From the NCBI RefSeq assembly GCF_023101765.2, contig NC_064214.1, positions 9,182,001 to 9,246,000 on the forward strand: DNA of 64,000 nucleotides. The letters run 5' to 3'. Below the pieces are notes generated by a model. It was not told the DNA's origin and searched no databases. It was given only the letters and a program-made list of their open reading frames with translations. The stretch is from Spodoptera frugiperda. Lineage: Eukaryota > Arthropoda > Insecta > Lepidoptera > Noctuidae. Below, one piece after another: positions 34,721 to 46,672 of this stretch (position 1 is its first letter; every line of letters starts with the position of its first letter). The translations under genes and the position numbers were made by a program.

Positions 34721-35004
34721 GTGACTTAACCTATATTTGTAATTTTACGATTATGTAAGATAGATTTGTTTTTAAAATGTCGATGTTATTGTTAATAACA
34801 GTTGCAATAATTACTAAGGCGTTACATAAGAGGTTACGTTTAGTTTCCTCATGATTAATGCCATGAGAATATTAAGTGATACAATGACTCATATCATTGT
34901 AGGTAAGTACTCAACATAATATTATGGTGCGTGGCGCTTATTGTTATAAATAGTTACGTTTGAATAATAATTACTTGGATATTTTATCAAGTTACGTACG
35001 GCAT

Positions 35005-35286
35005 ATTTCGGCACGAATGGACTCGACTGGAGTTATACAACGGCATCACAGAAAACCGACGTGAAAAAACGCTTGCGTTGTGTGAGTGAGGTTACCGGAG
35101 ACCCAATTACCCCCTTCCCAGTCTTCTCAATCCCGGATTCTTAAACTACCCTTTAATTCCTAACCGCCAAGAGGCCGGCAACGCACTTGTAACGCCTCTC
35201 TTGTTTCGGATATCCATGGGCGGCGGCGATTGCTTACCATCAGATAATCCGTCTGCTCGTTTACCGGCTTATACTATAAAAAAACA
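35005..35286 (+). mobile_element. SINE family B, nearly full length
   Basis: Starts at the GGCACGAATGG region and ends CGTTTACCGGCTTATA plus A run. Confidence 0.8.
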
Positions 35287-35690
35287 CATTAACTCCTACG
35301 TAGGTTAGAACTCTTCGAGGAAATAAATACATACTGGATAACATTTTATTATGCACTTTACTCATACATATTATGTATGAGTACTGTAGACATATATTAT
35401 GTGTATAGAAATAATCCTACCTTTATCTTAATTGTATAAATTAATCGCCCAATTGGTAATTGTGGAGATTAGTGGGAGCTCAATACGTTAATTGACCCTT
35501 TAATTTATGAATGGACCTGAACTCTGCTTAACTAGTTTCGTTATGAGTCATTTGATGGTGGGTATTAAGGAATTAAGCTGTTGAAGAACTGAGAGGAGGG
35601 ATAGTTAAATATTGTAACAAGTCATAGTTACATGAAGGGTTAACGTAATAAAAGAGTTATCAAATAATGTAGTAGTATGGCCTATATTGG

Positions 35691-35970
35691 TTTTTTTATG
35701 GAATAATTCGGCAAACTAACTGACGGATCACCTAAGCAAGTAAGCAGTTGCCGCCGCCCATAGATTCTTTAAATACCAGAGGTTGTTACAAGTGCGTTGT
35801 CGGCCTTTTGAGGGTTAGGAAGTTAAGGGTTGTAGGGGAATCGGCGATTGGGCTTCCAGTAACCTTACTCACACAACGCAAGCGCTGTTTCACGTCGGTT
35901 CCTGTGAGGCAGTAGCATCACTCTGGTCAAGCCAGACCATTTGTGCCGAAGGATGTTTCTCCCACATTTA
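35691..35970 (-). mobile_element. SINE family B, full length
   Basis: Reverse copy, 400 bp from and inverted relative to the 35.0 kb copy. Confidence 0.8.
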
Positions 35971-36751
35971 AAAAAAGTTTTGTCATTGTGATTGAATTTT
36001 ATAATCACTCAAAATCGTGCTTAGAACAATTCGGCTCACACATGGCTCACAAAATCATGTCATATTTCATAGAGTACAACCCTACGATGGATGAACAGTC
36101 AAACAGACAGTGGATTCTTTGTTATACAGTAAGAATTCCCATGTGTTTGCTTTGTCTCAATAGGTACTTCGAGTACGAGAAACGAAGACGCTCTCAAAAA
36201 ACAAACAGAAACCATTTTAAACTATGTACCTTTAGTATTAAGGCTGAAATTCAAGTGACACAAAACGATAACAGTACTTAGGTACTTTGGTTAGTCTCTA
36301 AATAGATTCAAACTACTTTTGACTAGGTACATAATCGGTGTCGCGCTTGACTGAAAACAATTACCACGAAAAAAAACTAAAGTAGGTAATTTTCGTGATA
36401 TCCAAAAAGTTACTTTAAACCATATAACCCATGACATATGACTGAAAATCAATTAACCGCAAAAAAAACCGCAAGTGAACAGGATGCACATTGAATCGAT
36501 TTTGTCGGCGGTCAGTTACGGCTCGATACGACACGAGCATAATTCTTTGATAACATGTCGCTCACTGGAGCGTGATTCCTTGTAGCTTCACCACGAAGGT
36601 CGGTGTCAGATGACGGTATGACTACATGCTTTGTTGTTTAATGTCGTAGTGTCGTTTGATTTACTTTTAAAAAGAGTATAAGATCAAAATTCTGTAATCC
36701 TATTTGATATAACACATGAACAGCCTGTGACAGCTAATTGAAGCTGTTGGA

Positions 36752-36900
36752 CTTTTTTTTTGAGGGGGGAAAGTCGTCCATTGCCTTCTCTCGCCATGGG
36801 TGAGACTAGAGGGAGTGTCAGACTTTACTGACTAAAAACAACCCTGTTCCTTCTCCTGCTTTGAGCCGGAGCCACGGTAACCTGTTACGTTGTCCCCAGC
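36752..36900 (-). mobile_element. R1-like LINE 3' end beside the orphan exon
   Basis: Diverged copy ending where the coding-like segment's 3' flank begins. Confidence 0.75.
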
Positions 36901-36957
36901 TTAACTCTTGGACTACGGGGGTCTTCACGTGGAAGGGTTGTGCTGAAATTCTCATTT

Positions 36958-37084
36958 TTAGGCGTCGAAGTACTCGTCCGCATCACTGTCACTGGGGAAC
37001 GTTCCCAGAAGACTGGCCGCATTGCCACGTTGAATGGCAATGCTTATCTTCTGACCGAAGAAATAGCCAACCTTCTCGTCACGT
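36958..37084 (-). CDS. Orphan terminal-exon-like coding segment, unknown family
   Basis: Minus-strand frame of 41 codons plus TAA (36960-36958): DEKVGYFFGQKISIAIQRGN, then AASLLGTFPSDSDADEYFDA. Codon third positions are GC-rich against AT-rich surroundings, and the end is an acidic tail typical of a real C-terminus. An AG just before 37084 could be a 3' splice site, but the tract upstream is not pyrimidine-rich and the frame is closed by TAA immediately upstream. The opposite strand is also open here (36,961-37,095). No partner exon was found to the right. It could be the last exon of a gene with distant exons, or a truncated retrocopy. An R1-like LINE fragment ends at 36,900, next to it. Confidence 0.4.
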
Positions 37085-37380
37085 CTTTATCGCATTAAAT
37101 ATGTATGTGTATCATAGACTATAATCTTTTAGGTCATATCACATTTTTGGCGTAGAGATTTTTGATATATCTATCCAATAGGAATAACTGGACCTACGTC
37201 CATATGATGTGTCCGTATAGCAACCAATCGTAAATAGTGGCACAAGTTTATCGCGTCCTAGTCATCCGAGCTTCCGGATGTCAGATAAGCTGGAGAATTT
37301 TAAACAAAACTGTTATCAAATGTATACGTAACATAGTAACACTGGATTTCTTTTGACGAAGTACCTACATATATTTTAGT

Positions 37381-37686
37381 CGTGGGAGAATCATGCTTCG
37401 GTACGAAGCCGGCTCGACCGGAGTAATACCACAGTCTCAGAAAACCGACGTGAAACAATGGTTGCGTTGTATGTCGTTGTGTGCGTGAGGTTACCGGAAG
37501 CCCAATTACCCGCCTTCGCAAATCCTCGATACCCTAACAACCCTTAAATTTCTTATCACCAAAAGATCGGCAACGCATTTGTAACGCTTCTTGTGTTTCG
37601 GGTATCCATGGGCGGCGGCGATTGCTTACAATGGTAACTGCCGATAAGTGATCCGTCTGCTCGTTTACCGGCTAATACCATAAAGA
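37381..37686 (+). mobile_element. SINE family B, full length
   Basis: Starts GTGGGAGAATCATGC; a 12-bp insertion sits in the GCTTACAATGGTAAC region. Confidence 0.8.
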
Positions 37687-37937
37687 AGACATACATAGAA
37701 ATGTATGGAATACAAATTCCTTTGCATTTGCAGTTAATTTCCTGCATCCAAAATGCAAACATATACACACAGTTTCCAATAATGAGACGAAAATCCTATC
37801 GAAGCTAACGACGAGATCTAGTTCTGCTAATTACCGGACACAGACCGTATCGTATTAACACGACTAATTTCCACCTGCGGCGCCGGTAATAAAACCGGAC
37901 CGGTAACCGTAAACATCATAAAAGGAGCTAATAATAT

Positions 37938-38222
<285 letters not shown>

Positions 38223-38494
38223 TATTATATGTAATTTTATGCTTTCATCACATGTAATGTAAACCTACGATTATTTTTGTTAGGTTTTCGTTCATTCGTA
38301 CGTAATTGTGGCTTGCCATGCTTGTAGTTGCAATCGTAAAGTTGCATAACCGTCGTGCAATTATCACTAACTGGTTTTGGCATGATGAAGCTAATTGTGG
38401 GAATTGCTTTAATTTTGAGGTTACGTTGGATGAAAGGCAGAATGATTGACGTAGATGGTGAGATATTACGAAAAACTGTATACGGGAGAGTATG

Positions 38495-38775
38495 AGTGCT
38501 TTTCCACCAGAGATGTGCTATGCTACAAAGATATCATAGCTAAGCTGTGAAACTATGTAACCGTTTCCAGCGATACTAATCTATATAGCTGTGCGAGGAA
38601 GATGCGCAGCGAGCGAGTTTGAGTATGCGATGTATCGATAGAAGGGAAGCCATCCATAGCTCGCATCTTTCCATATAATAAATATAGCTTAGTTGAGTCC
38701 GTTTCTACCAGTGCTAAGCTATGAATATAATTGGTGAGGCCCAAACCTAGCACATCTCCGATGGAAAAGCACCCT
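38495..38775. mobile_element. Inverted-repeat MITE family I, copy 1
   Basis: Ends AGTGCTTTTCCACCAGAGAT and CTCCGATGGAAAAGCACCCT, with the body also partly palindromic (AGCTTAGCTATG type arms). Confidence 0.7.
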
Positions 38776-39685
38776 AATGAAAGGACTATTATGATCTACA
38801 CTATGATATAAAGCTGAAGAGTTTGTTGGTTATAACGAGCAAATCTCCGAAACTCCTGGACCAATTTGAATAGTGCAGAAGTAGCTAGTTTTTGTAAAAT
38901 ACCAAGATGGAATGCTTAACAAAAATTAACGATTAACAATCAACAGTCCTTTTCCAAATAGCAAAAGACGGTATCATGCATTTTTAAGCTAATTAAAGTG
39001 AGGCTTACCGAAGAGCAATCCTGGCGTGTAGCCAACTTAACGGTAAAGTCAAGTGGACATTCCTCTCGGATCTATTGGCAGAATTTAAAACGAATCTCAA
39101 TGGAGAGATTAAAAGTAGATCTACTAATTTATCGTTGCATCAGACCAGCAGACAAATGCTAGGAAGTTAATCGATAATCGCTAATCGATAATCGTTAAAA
39201 CAAATAAAAGGAAGATAGTCTTTAGTCGTTTCGCAACGAGGTGAAAATAAGGATAAGTTAATCGATTAATATTGTTTGTTTGTTAGTTATTTATTGTCTG
39301 GTAATTAGGTTTGTGATTAAGGTACGGTAATGAGTTTAGCTATTGTTTGTTTCTTGTAATTATGATTATTAAAAGTAAATAGGTTTTTACCTTAAAGCTT
39401 AGTATTGGAGATTTTGTTAAGGAAATCTGATTGGGAAGGCTGCAAGAATATTGGTGTCACATCAAGCGGATTTTCGATTGACTCAAACTTTCTTACATTA
39501 GATAAAATCAATAAATAATTCATTAAATACGAGTGAGAAAGGTTGGAAGAATAAAAAAGGTATTATTTAGATATTGTTTGCTGAAACTAATAACCTATTT
39601 TTAATACAAAATCTAAGCTCTAGTGTCGTCGTCATTCACCATTTCCATCAACATATTTTGATTGAGATAGGTATATAAGTAACCC

Positions 39686-39800
39686 CCATATTCAGAGTCA
39701 TTTAATGGTTACTTAACCCACTCCTTAGCAATTGTTTTTGGATCAAAATAGCAATTGTTTTTGGAATAAAATCGTTACTAAGGAGTAAGGCAACAAGACT
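39686..39800. mobile_element. MITE family H, rearranged
   Basis: Left arm plus an internal duplication of AGCAATTGTTTTTGGA; the right outer end is lost. Confidence 0.65.
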
Positions 39801-39966
39801 ATATTAATTAAAATATAGATTAATATACTGAGTGGGAAAGGCCGAGTCTAGTATGATATAATTCTCTTCAATCAGAGTGCAGTTACATCGTTATGCATTC
39901 ACAGAACAGCTCTCTGAGGTTTTTCTAAGAATGCCACATGCATGGATCTTGGATGCTAAATGATAA

Positions 39967-40075
39967 GCACTCAGAGACATATAAAGATTCCTTATTCTTT
40001 AGTAACGATTTTGTATGGAAAACAATTGCTAAAGACTGGGTTAAGTAACCATTAAATGACCCTGAGTATGGCGCT
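39967..40075. mobile_element. Palindromic MITE family H
   Basis: Both ends present (CACTCAGAGACAT ... CCTGAGTATGGCG), 170 bp from the rearranged copy. Confidence 0.7.
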
Positions 40076-40271
40076 TAAAGCCTCCTCGTCAGCCATTTTG
40101 AACTCCAATCAGTTTATACTATACATGTTTACTTTACATATAGTATGTAGTAAAAATATACGTTTTGCCAACTCAATGAATGATTTCAATGATAAAGTAA
40201 ATTTGTAGAAAATCACGTTCATTTGTTTGCGAGTGTCATGCTGAGATATATTTTTAATGTATTATTTATTA

Positions 40272-40684
40272 TACAATGTGATAGGCGTGGGACTTCTAAC
40301 CCGTTAAGGCTGAGTACTACATCTAATTTTATCGACAAAAATAATAATATGGGGGGTTGAACCCCTAATTGAAAATATTGAAAAATAGTGATTTTTTCGG
40401 TTAAAATAATTCACAAATGATTTTTTTTCTCACCAAAACATTATCAAACATATGAAAAAAGTAATGAATTAGTTAGCCAAGGTTATTAGGTACCGTTAGT
40501 CGTTTTTTTTTTGTTTCTACGACGCATACAACCTTTGATATTAAAAAAAGTAAAAAAAATATTAAAATAGCCATAACTTTTAGGGGGAGGGGATTCGACC
40601 ACTTCGACCCCCGACTTTTGTCGATAAAATTAGGTGTAGAACTCAGCCTTAACGGGTTAGAAGTCTCGCCCCTATCACATTGTA
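40272..40684 (+). mobile_element. MITE family F, copy 2
   Basis: Same length, ends and orientation as copy 1, TA-flanked. Confidence 0.85.
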
Positions 40685-40806
40685 TATATGTAAACGTCAG
40701 TTACTTATTTACTAACTTTAAATTTAGGTATTCAAGGTTATATAATTATTACAGTTTTAAGATTTTCATATTAAGGAGTTATTTTGTGAATTACGGAAAA
40801 CGTAAC

Positions 40807-40937
40807 AGGTTACCGGGGCTCCGGCTTAAAGCGGGAGTAGGAACGGGATGGTTTTTAGTCAGTAAGAGTCTGACACTACCTCTCGCCTTACCCAAAACGG
40901 TAGAAGTCAATGGATGATTTTCCCCCCTCAAAAAAAG
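40807..40937 (+). mobile_element. R1-like LINE 3' end
   Basis: Starts at GTTACCGGGGCTCCGG and ends in CCCCCCTCAAAAAAA. Confidence 0.8.
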
Positions 40938-41596
40938 TCAATAAGACCCTTATGTTTATTATATCCATTAATCCTTTTATTTCAAAGAATAAAAGGATTC
41001 ATGCTGTCTTATATAATCACGTTAACATAAGTTTAACCGTGCTAATAAATAATTATCTTAAGGATTGTTTACAAGAGCAACTAACATCGTGTGACCACAC
41101 AATGGTCCAAGCCTGTTCTCAAATAACAAAATAGTTCCTCCCATTGTTGCTTGGGAATAAATACCTAACTACAAGTATGATGCATTAATAACAAATAATA
41201 TAAGCTTTAGACTAGGTACTGCCTAGGTCCTTAGAACAGATAGATTTCTTAATTAATTATTATGTTATCGGCTTATGTACAAATACTCAAAAAAGTTATA
41301 AATAAATAAGATACATTTCTACTATGTCAGTCTAAAGACTAGACTGTTCAGATAACAGCTATATTTCAGATTACCAACAACCTTGACCAAGAGATTTGTG
41401 AATATTATCATATATCATTGATATAAAAATGCAAATCACATACATATTTGTCATATTTGAATAACATGAATATTTCTTAGTCATAAACACAAAAAATACT
41501 GAATGATTTACTTAATGTCATAAAACAGAATAAAGTAAATAACATCGTGAGAAATCATGGACTTGGAAGAGTCTGACCTCATTCCTCACTTAGGGC

Positions 41597-41750
41597 AGGA
41601 GCTGCGGTCTACCTATCGGGTTTACCGGGGTTCCGGCTCCAAAAGCAGGAGTAGAAACCGGGTGGTTTCTAGTAAGTAAGAGTCTGACACTCCCTCTCGC
41701 CTTGACCAAGACGAGAGAAGTCATTAAATTATTGTTTTCCCCTAAAAAAG
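41597..41750 (+). mobile_element. R1-like LINE 3' end
   Basis: Full short form with mild divergence. Confidence 0.8.
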
Positions 41751-42219
41751 AGGGCAGGGTGGTAAGGATAACGCTTATTATATTCATTGCCCTTTGCCAG
41801 CAAAAAAACACGAACATCACGAACTGCTGATGTTACAAATTCACCAGGATATATTAGCCAGATTCAAAACAATACGACCAGAAGATACTACAACGAACAA
41901 CCGTAAACACTATTTAATCGAAATGTAATTGTTTTCAATTGAGAACAAAACAGCTTATATTAAAAATAAACGCTAAGAATAACACATGTAAATATTAATG
42001 GACACAATACTTATATATTGAACGGATAACATTAAATATACCTACATATGAAAAGGTCAGACAAGAGACCGATTATATGCAATCTCATCATCGATATTAA
42101 GAATCCGTGACAGTCTGCTCCGCTATGTTGGGTTTACCATGATCGTATAGCAGATGGGTTGCATATTGCAGTACAAAAGGTTCAGGTTTATAAGAGAGTG
42201 CTGCTGTTCACATCAATGT

Positions 42220-42518
42220 TCTATAAGTGGCTACTGCTGACCAAAGGCCTCTTTTCGCACGGAGAAGGTTTGAGCGTTAATCACCACGCTTGCTCAATGC
42301 GGGTTGGCGATTTCAAACTTATAATAAGATATTATAAGCTCAGGTTTCCTCACGATGTTTTCCTTCACCGTTAGTCAGTGGTGTCTAAATAATCTTAGAA
42401 AGGACATATTATAACTTGGAAAAAGTCACATTGGTACTTTGCCGTTGGTAGGTTTCGAGTTTGAACCCTCATGAATAAGAAGCGAGGGTTTTAAACCTCC
42501 GGGCTACCACGACGGGCT
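42220..42518 (+). mobile_element. Retroelement family J, longest copy
   Basis: Runs from GTGGCTACTGCTGACCAAAG through CTCACGATGTTTTCCTTCAC to a GC-rich end, CTCCGGGCTACCACGACGGG. Not classified further. Confidence 0.65.
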
Positions 42519-42580
42519 GCTATGTTCAGCCTCTGTTAAATGTGTCCCTCAGTTGACTCTTGCGCCACCCGCGAGAAGAG

Positions 42581-42737
42581 TTTTTTTTTAAAGGTGGATA
42601 ATTATCCAATGGCTTCTCCCGCTTTGGGCGAGGCACAAGGGAGTGTCAGACTCTTACTGACTAAAAACCATCCAGTTTCTACTCCTGCATTTCGAGCCGG
42701 AGCCCTGGTAAACTCACTAGATAGTCCGCAGCTCTGG
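42581..42737 (-). mobile_element. R1-like LINE 3' end
   Basis: T-rich tail, then the usual body, ending in CAGCTCTGG. Confidence 0.8.
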
Positions 42738-43330
42738 TGGACTAGACAGGCAGAGCTTTAAAAATTACGATCAATTTCCAAATAAAACAGTTTTCAGATA
42801 AAGATCTGTGCAAATAGTAGAAATTCAAGGATCAGCCTTGATTTGTGGTGAAACGCCGGCGCATTCGCAACGTTCGACATGCCTATGAATCGTGATCCAT
42901 TAATTTGTTCGTTTAGATACTTTTGTTTCGTTTTGTGTCACGCTGGTTTTTTGGGAAACGAGTTGAAATTGTATGTCATTGACTTGTTGGATGTAGTAAG
43001 AATTGTGTTGAGTTCATAAGCTTGGTTTCCTAGAATCTTGGTTGTTATTTCCTTTAACTATCTTATGATAGCAGGTAAAGGACCCAATAATCATAGAACA
43101 TTCTGCGTTCCATCTTCTACTGCCACAATTGAAGATATAGTTCATTTTAGAACAAGCGTCTTTGCTTTTGATTTACATGATATTTATTGCTTTGAGAAAG
43201 TTGAAATACCGATTACACAGTTCTTTGGATGAGCCATAGAAATGTTGTTCTTATGAATCTGTCAATAAGTCTCATTTCTCAAAAACAAACAAAAGCAATA
43301 CAAATTAACATATTTTCATAAAACATATTG

Positions 43331-43498
43331 TTTGAGAGGGGAACAATCATCCAATGACTTGCCCGCCTTGGGTGACCAGAGGGAGTCTCAGCATCTTACT
43401 AAAAACCACCCCGTTCTTACTACTGCTCTTTTAAACCGGAGTCCCGGCTACCCATCAGGTCTTCCATGGCTCTATATCGGATGTCCCACAGCTCCGTA
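43331..43498 (-). mobile_element. R1-like LINE 3' end, diverged
   Basis: Recognisable through CATCCAATGACTT and AAAAACCACCCCGTTC; the far end carries an extra 25-30 bp. Confidence 0.7.
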
Positions 43499-45030
43499 TC
43501 ATACGAGTATTGTTCATAAAACCCCTAAGATTTGAATACCTTCAATATAATTTGCAATTTGTATTTATAGCCATTTACGAAACTACTTATCAATAGCACT
43601 CGGGCGAGTCGTGAACGAATCATTCGGTCCATTTAGATGCTATTGTTCAATACTCATTGACTATTTAATAGTTCCAATCTTCGTTGCGGATTTATCATGT
43701 GGTTTGGTCTCACGGAATACTGTCTGTATATAGTTTAGTTATGGGTATATTGATTGGGCGATGGTTGGAGTAATTTTAGTCAAAGTTGTATGGTTTTTGA
43801 TTTGATTTGATGACGTGTAAGAAAGAAAGATATGAATGAAAGTAATGAATTTAATGTTGAATGCATTTAAAGTCACATAAACCACACTAGAAACAAAATA
43901 TCGATTGAATAATTCAAATACGGTTACGGTAATGTTACCAACAAATAATTTTATGATAGGTTTTAACTATATTTTTTATATATTTGACGTGCCTTAATAG
44001 TAATAACGTGTCTAAATAAATAAACATTTCAAACCTTTTGTACGAATAAAAACGACAGCAGAATTAAAATTTTTTTAGAATTGAGAAGCCTAATGTAATT
44101 ACCATAAACACGTTTTTCAACAAAAACGTTTTGATTTTAAGTCAACAAAAAATTATTCAGAAATTTCGAGCCGCCATCATGTTTAATCGCATTAGCAAAC
44201 AGTTGAATAAATACACTATTCATTGAATAATACATCTGCCCTCTAAAATGTTTACGTTGTTTTCAAAATAGATGTATTTAAATTTTATTTTTACGACATT
44301 GCCGAACGTTCGATTAAAAGGCAAAGTCGATTTAAATACATGAGACTAAAAAAAAACATTTTTATACAAAAATAAAGTCAGGTCTTGACATCAAAAGTAA
44401 CTTGAAATGCAACTCAAATAACATCAAATTCAGGTGATTTAAAAAAGAAACGTTGTTTTAGTTAGTGTTACTAATTAATAGTTAAGATTTCAACCAATTG
44501 GATCCTTTAGATTACGTATAATAAAAACAGGCATAAGATACATAGAAATAAAAATCTGTATGGAAATTATAATTACCGTATCCAGATAAAACAATTGGGT
44601 AACGGGAAGCTATTCTATGAAATGTTCTATGAAATGATGACCAAAGTTAAAATATTTTTATTAAGTATCTCACTTGATTTTTCCAATTACAAGAAACACT
44701 ACTATCACCATTGAGGTTAATCAGTGTACTATGCTAAAAATAATAAATTTCCTCAATAATATAGCGTTCACAGAGGACATTGGGGACGGTAATGAGTTAA
44801 AATTATAACAGACGGAAATCCCTTAAGAAAAAGGTATATTTGATATCTTTTCGTTGTGGACAACTGATTAGATAAGTGTGACATAATATCAACAAATATT
44901 TTTGAAAATATTTGCTTAGTAGGCTTAAGTTATTTATAGGTGTCGTAAATGAAACCGCTCTTCACATTATCTTAAGGAAGGTCGTGGTCTATGTCCTTTG
45001 ATGACTCATTCAATCTAGACTTGATAAAGG
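43499..45030. other. Gene-free stretch
   Basis: AT-rich, no repeat family recognised. Confidence 0.45.
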
Positions 45031-45194
45031 TAGGGCTAATGCCTGATCCGGAGTTATGGAGGTGCAGGTGTACCGGGACTCCAGCTCGAAGGACAGGAGA
45101 AGGAACGGCGTGGTTTTTAGTCAGTAAGAATCTGACAGTTTCTCTCGCCTCGCCCAAAGCGGGAGTCATTGGATGATTTTCCCTTTTTAAAAAT
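45031..45194 (+). mobile_element. R1-like LINE 3' end
   Basis: From AGGGCTAATGCCTGATCCGG to an A-rich tail. Confidence 0.8.
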
Positions 45195-45914
45195 ACCTCT
45201 GACGAAAAAAGAGAAAGAGGATTCTCTGGATTTCAATCGGTGCGGATACCTACACAGAATACAGAATAGCGGAACGCCAATTTTCATAACATAGCGGTTT
45301 TGTGAATATTTTTAACTCGATCTCTTTCAGAAGTTGATTTCTAATTCCAAACTAAATAGACAAGGTCAATAATAAAGAGCACTAAACTCCTCCGTTTAAC
45401 AAAGATTAATTTTTAATCGATACAATTCTCGATTCTATTAAGGAGCGAGCCAATGAAAACGGATGCTCTGTTATCGATTCAATAATTACCAATTTATTCA
45501 ATCGATAAAGTCTTAGTGCGAGTCCTGTGTACATTAATACAACGATTTTATAGCTTTGTGCAAGTTCAATAACTTGGATAGAGAGGAGCTGAGACAAAAA
45601 TAGTTTTATCGATATCGATAAAGGCGATAAAAGCACTCGATTGTGTGAGATAAGTAAGGTTTTGTTTAGGCACGGAATTATTGATATTGCATAGGTACAA
45701 ATATGTTGAAAGCTGGATTTAGTAACATAATTACGTCTGTTTTCATAGATAAAGTTTCAAATCAGATTATTAGTAAAAACTTAGATATATGTAGTTAAAA
45801 ATAGTATTTAAACTAAAGTACCAAATGAATAGTTACTGTTAAATTAAAAATAAAAGTCAGGTTGTCATCCTTAAATTGCCGAACCACTTTTTAAAAAGTT
45901 TGGTGCAGCTTTTT

Positions 45915-46074
45915 AGATGGATATATCTGATAGTAAGCAATCGCCGCGCCCATGGACACCCGAAACACCAGAGGCGTTACAAGTGCGTTGTGACATGAAT
46001 TTTCTGTGCGGCCGTGGTATCACTCCGTGTTCGAGTCGGCCTATTTATACCGAAGTATGGCTCTCCCACACTTT
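45915..46074 (-). mobile_element. SINE family B with internal deletion
   Basis: The 3' part and the first about 70 bp are kept; the middle is gone. Confidence 0.75.
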
Positions 46075-46372
46075 AGACAGTTTCGAAGGCAGTTGCTAAC
46101 TATGACTTGGCTAGTATTATAGTAACCTTGCACCTACACTAAATGCAACATAAACACTCAGAAACCAGTATTAAAACAATAAAAGCAGATGTATAAAGGA
46201 AGCATACAAAACTGATTCAACCCAGTACTCGTATGTAAACAATGAACAGAGTGAAGTTCAAGTACAACATTATGACGTCATGATATATGAGTGCTGCTAT
46301 ATTCACACAGATATGGTAGAAGCATGACATTATATACGTGAGTTTAGTAAAGGGTGTGTATTTTTCGCCCAA

Positions 46373-46672
46373 AGGGTGTTTTTCCGCCAGAGATGTGCTA
46401 TGCTACGTTGGTGTGGATATGTTTGGCTCCCACCAATCATATTTAATGGTACACACATAGTTTTATAGTTTAAGCACTGGTGGAACCAGACTCAGTTAAG
46501 CTACGTTTTTTATGGAAAGATGCGTGCTATAGATGTATGCAATGGATGGCTTCTACTGTCGAAACACATCTACATAGCTTAGTATTAGTAGAAACGCTCA
46601 CATAGTTCACAGCTTCACTATTATATCTTCGTAGCATAGCTGCATAGTACATCTTTAGTTTAAAAGCACCCT
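46373..46672. mobile_element. Inverted-repeat MITE family I, copy 2
   Basis: Starts AAGGGTGTTTTTCCGCCAGA and ends TTTAAAAGCACCCT; internal ATGCTAC/GTAGCAT pairs. Confidence 0.7.

Noticed and set aside
35943..36281. 112-codon plus-strand frame
   Set aside because: Begins inside a SINE, has no splice support and no recognisable motif.
37300..37521. 73-codon minus-strand frame
   Set aside because: Lies across a family B SINE.
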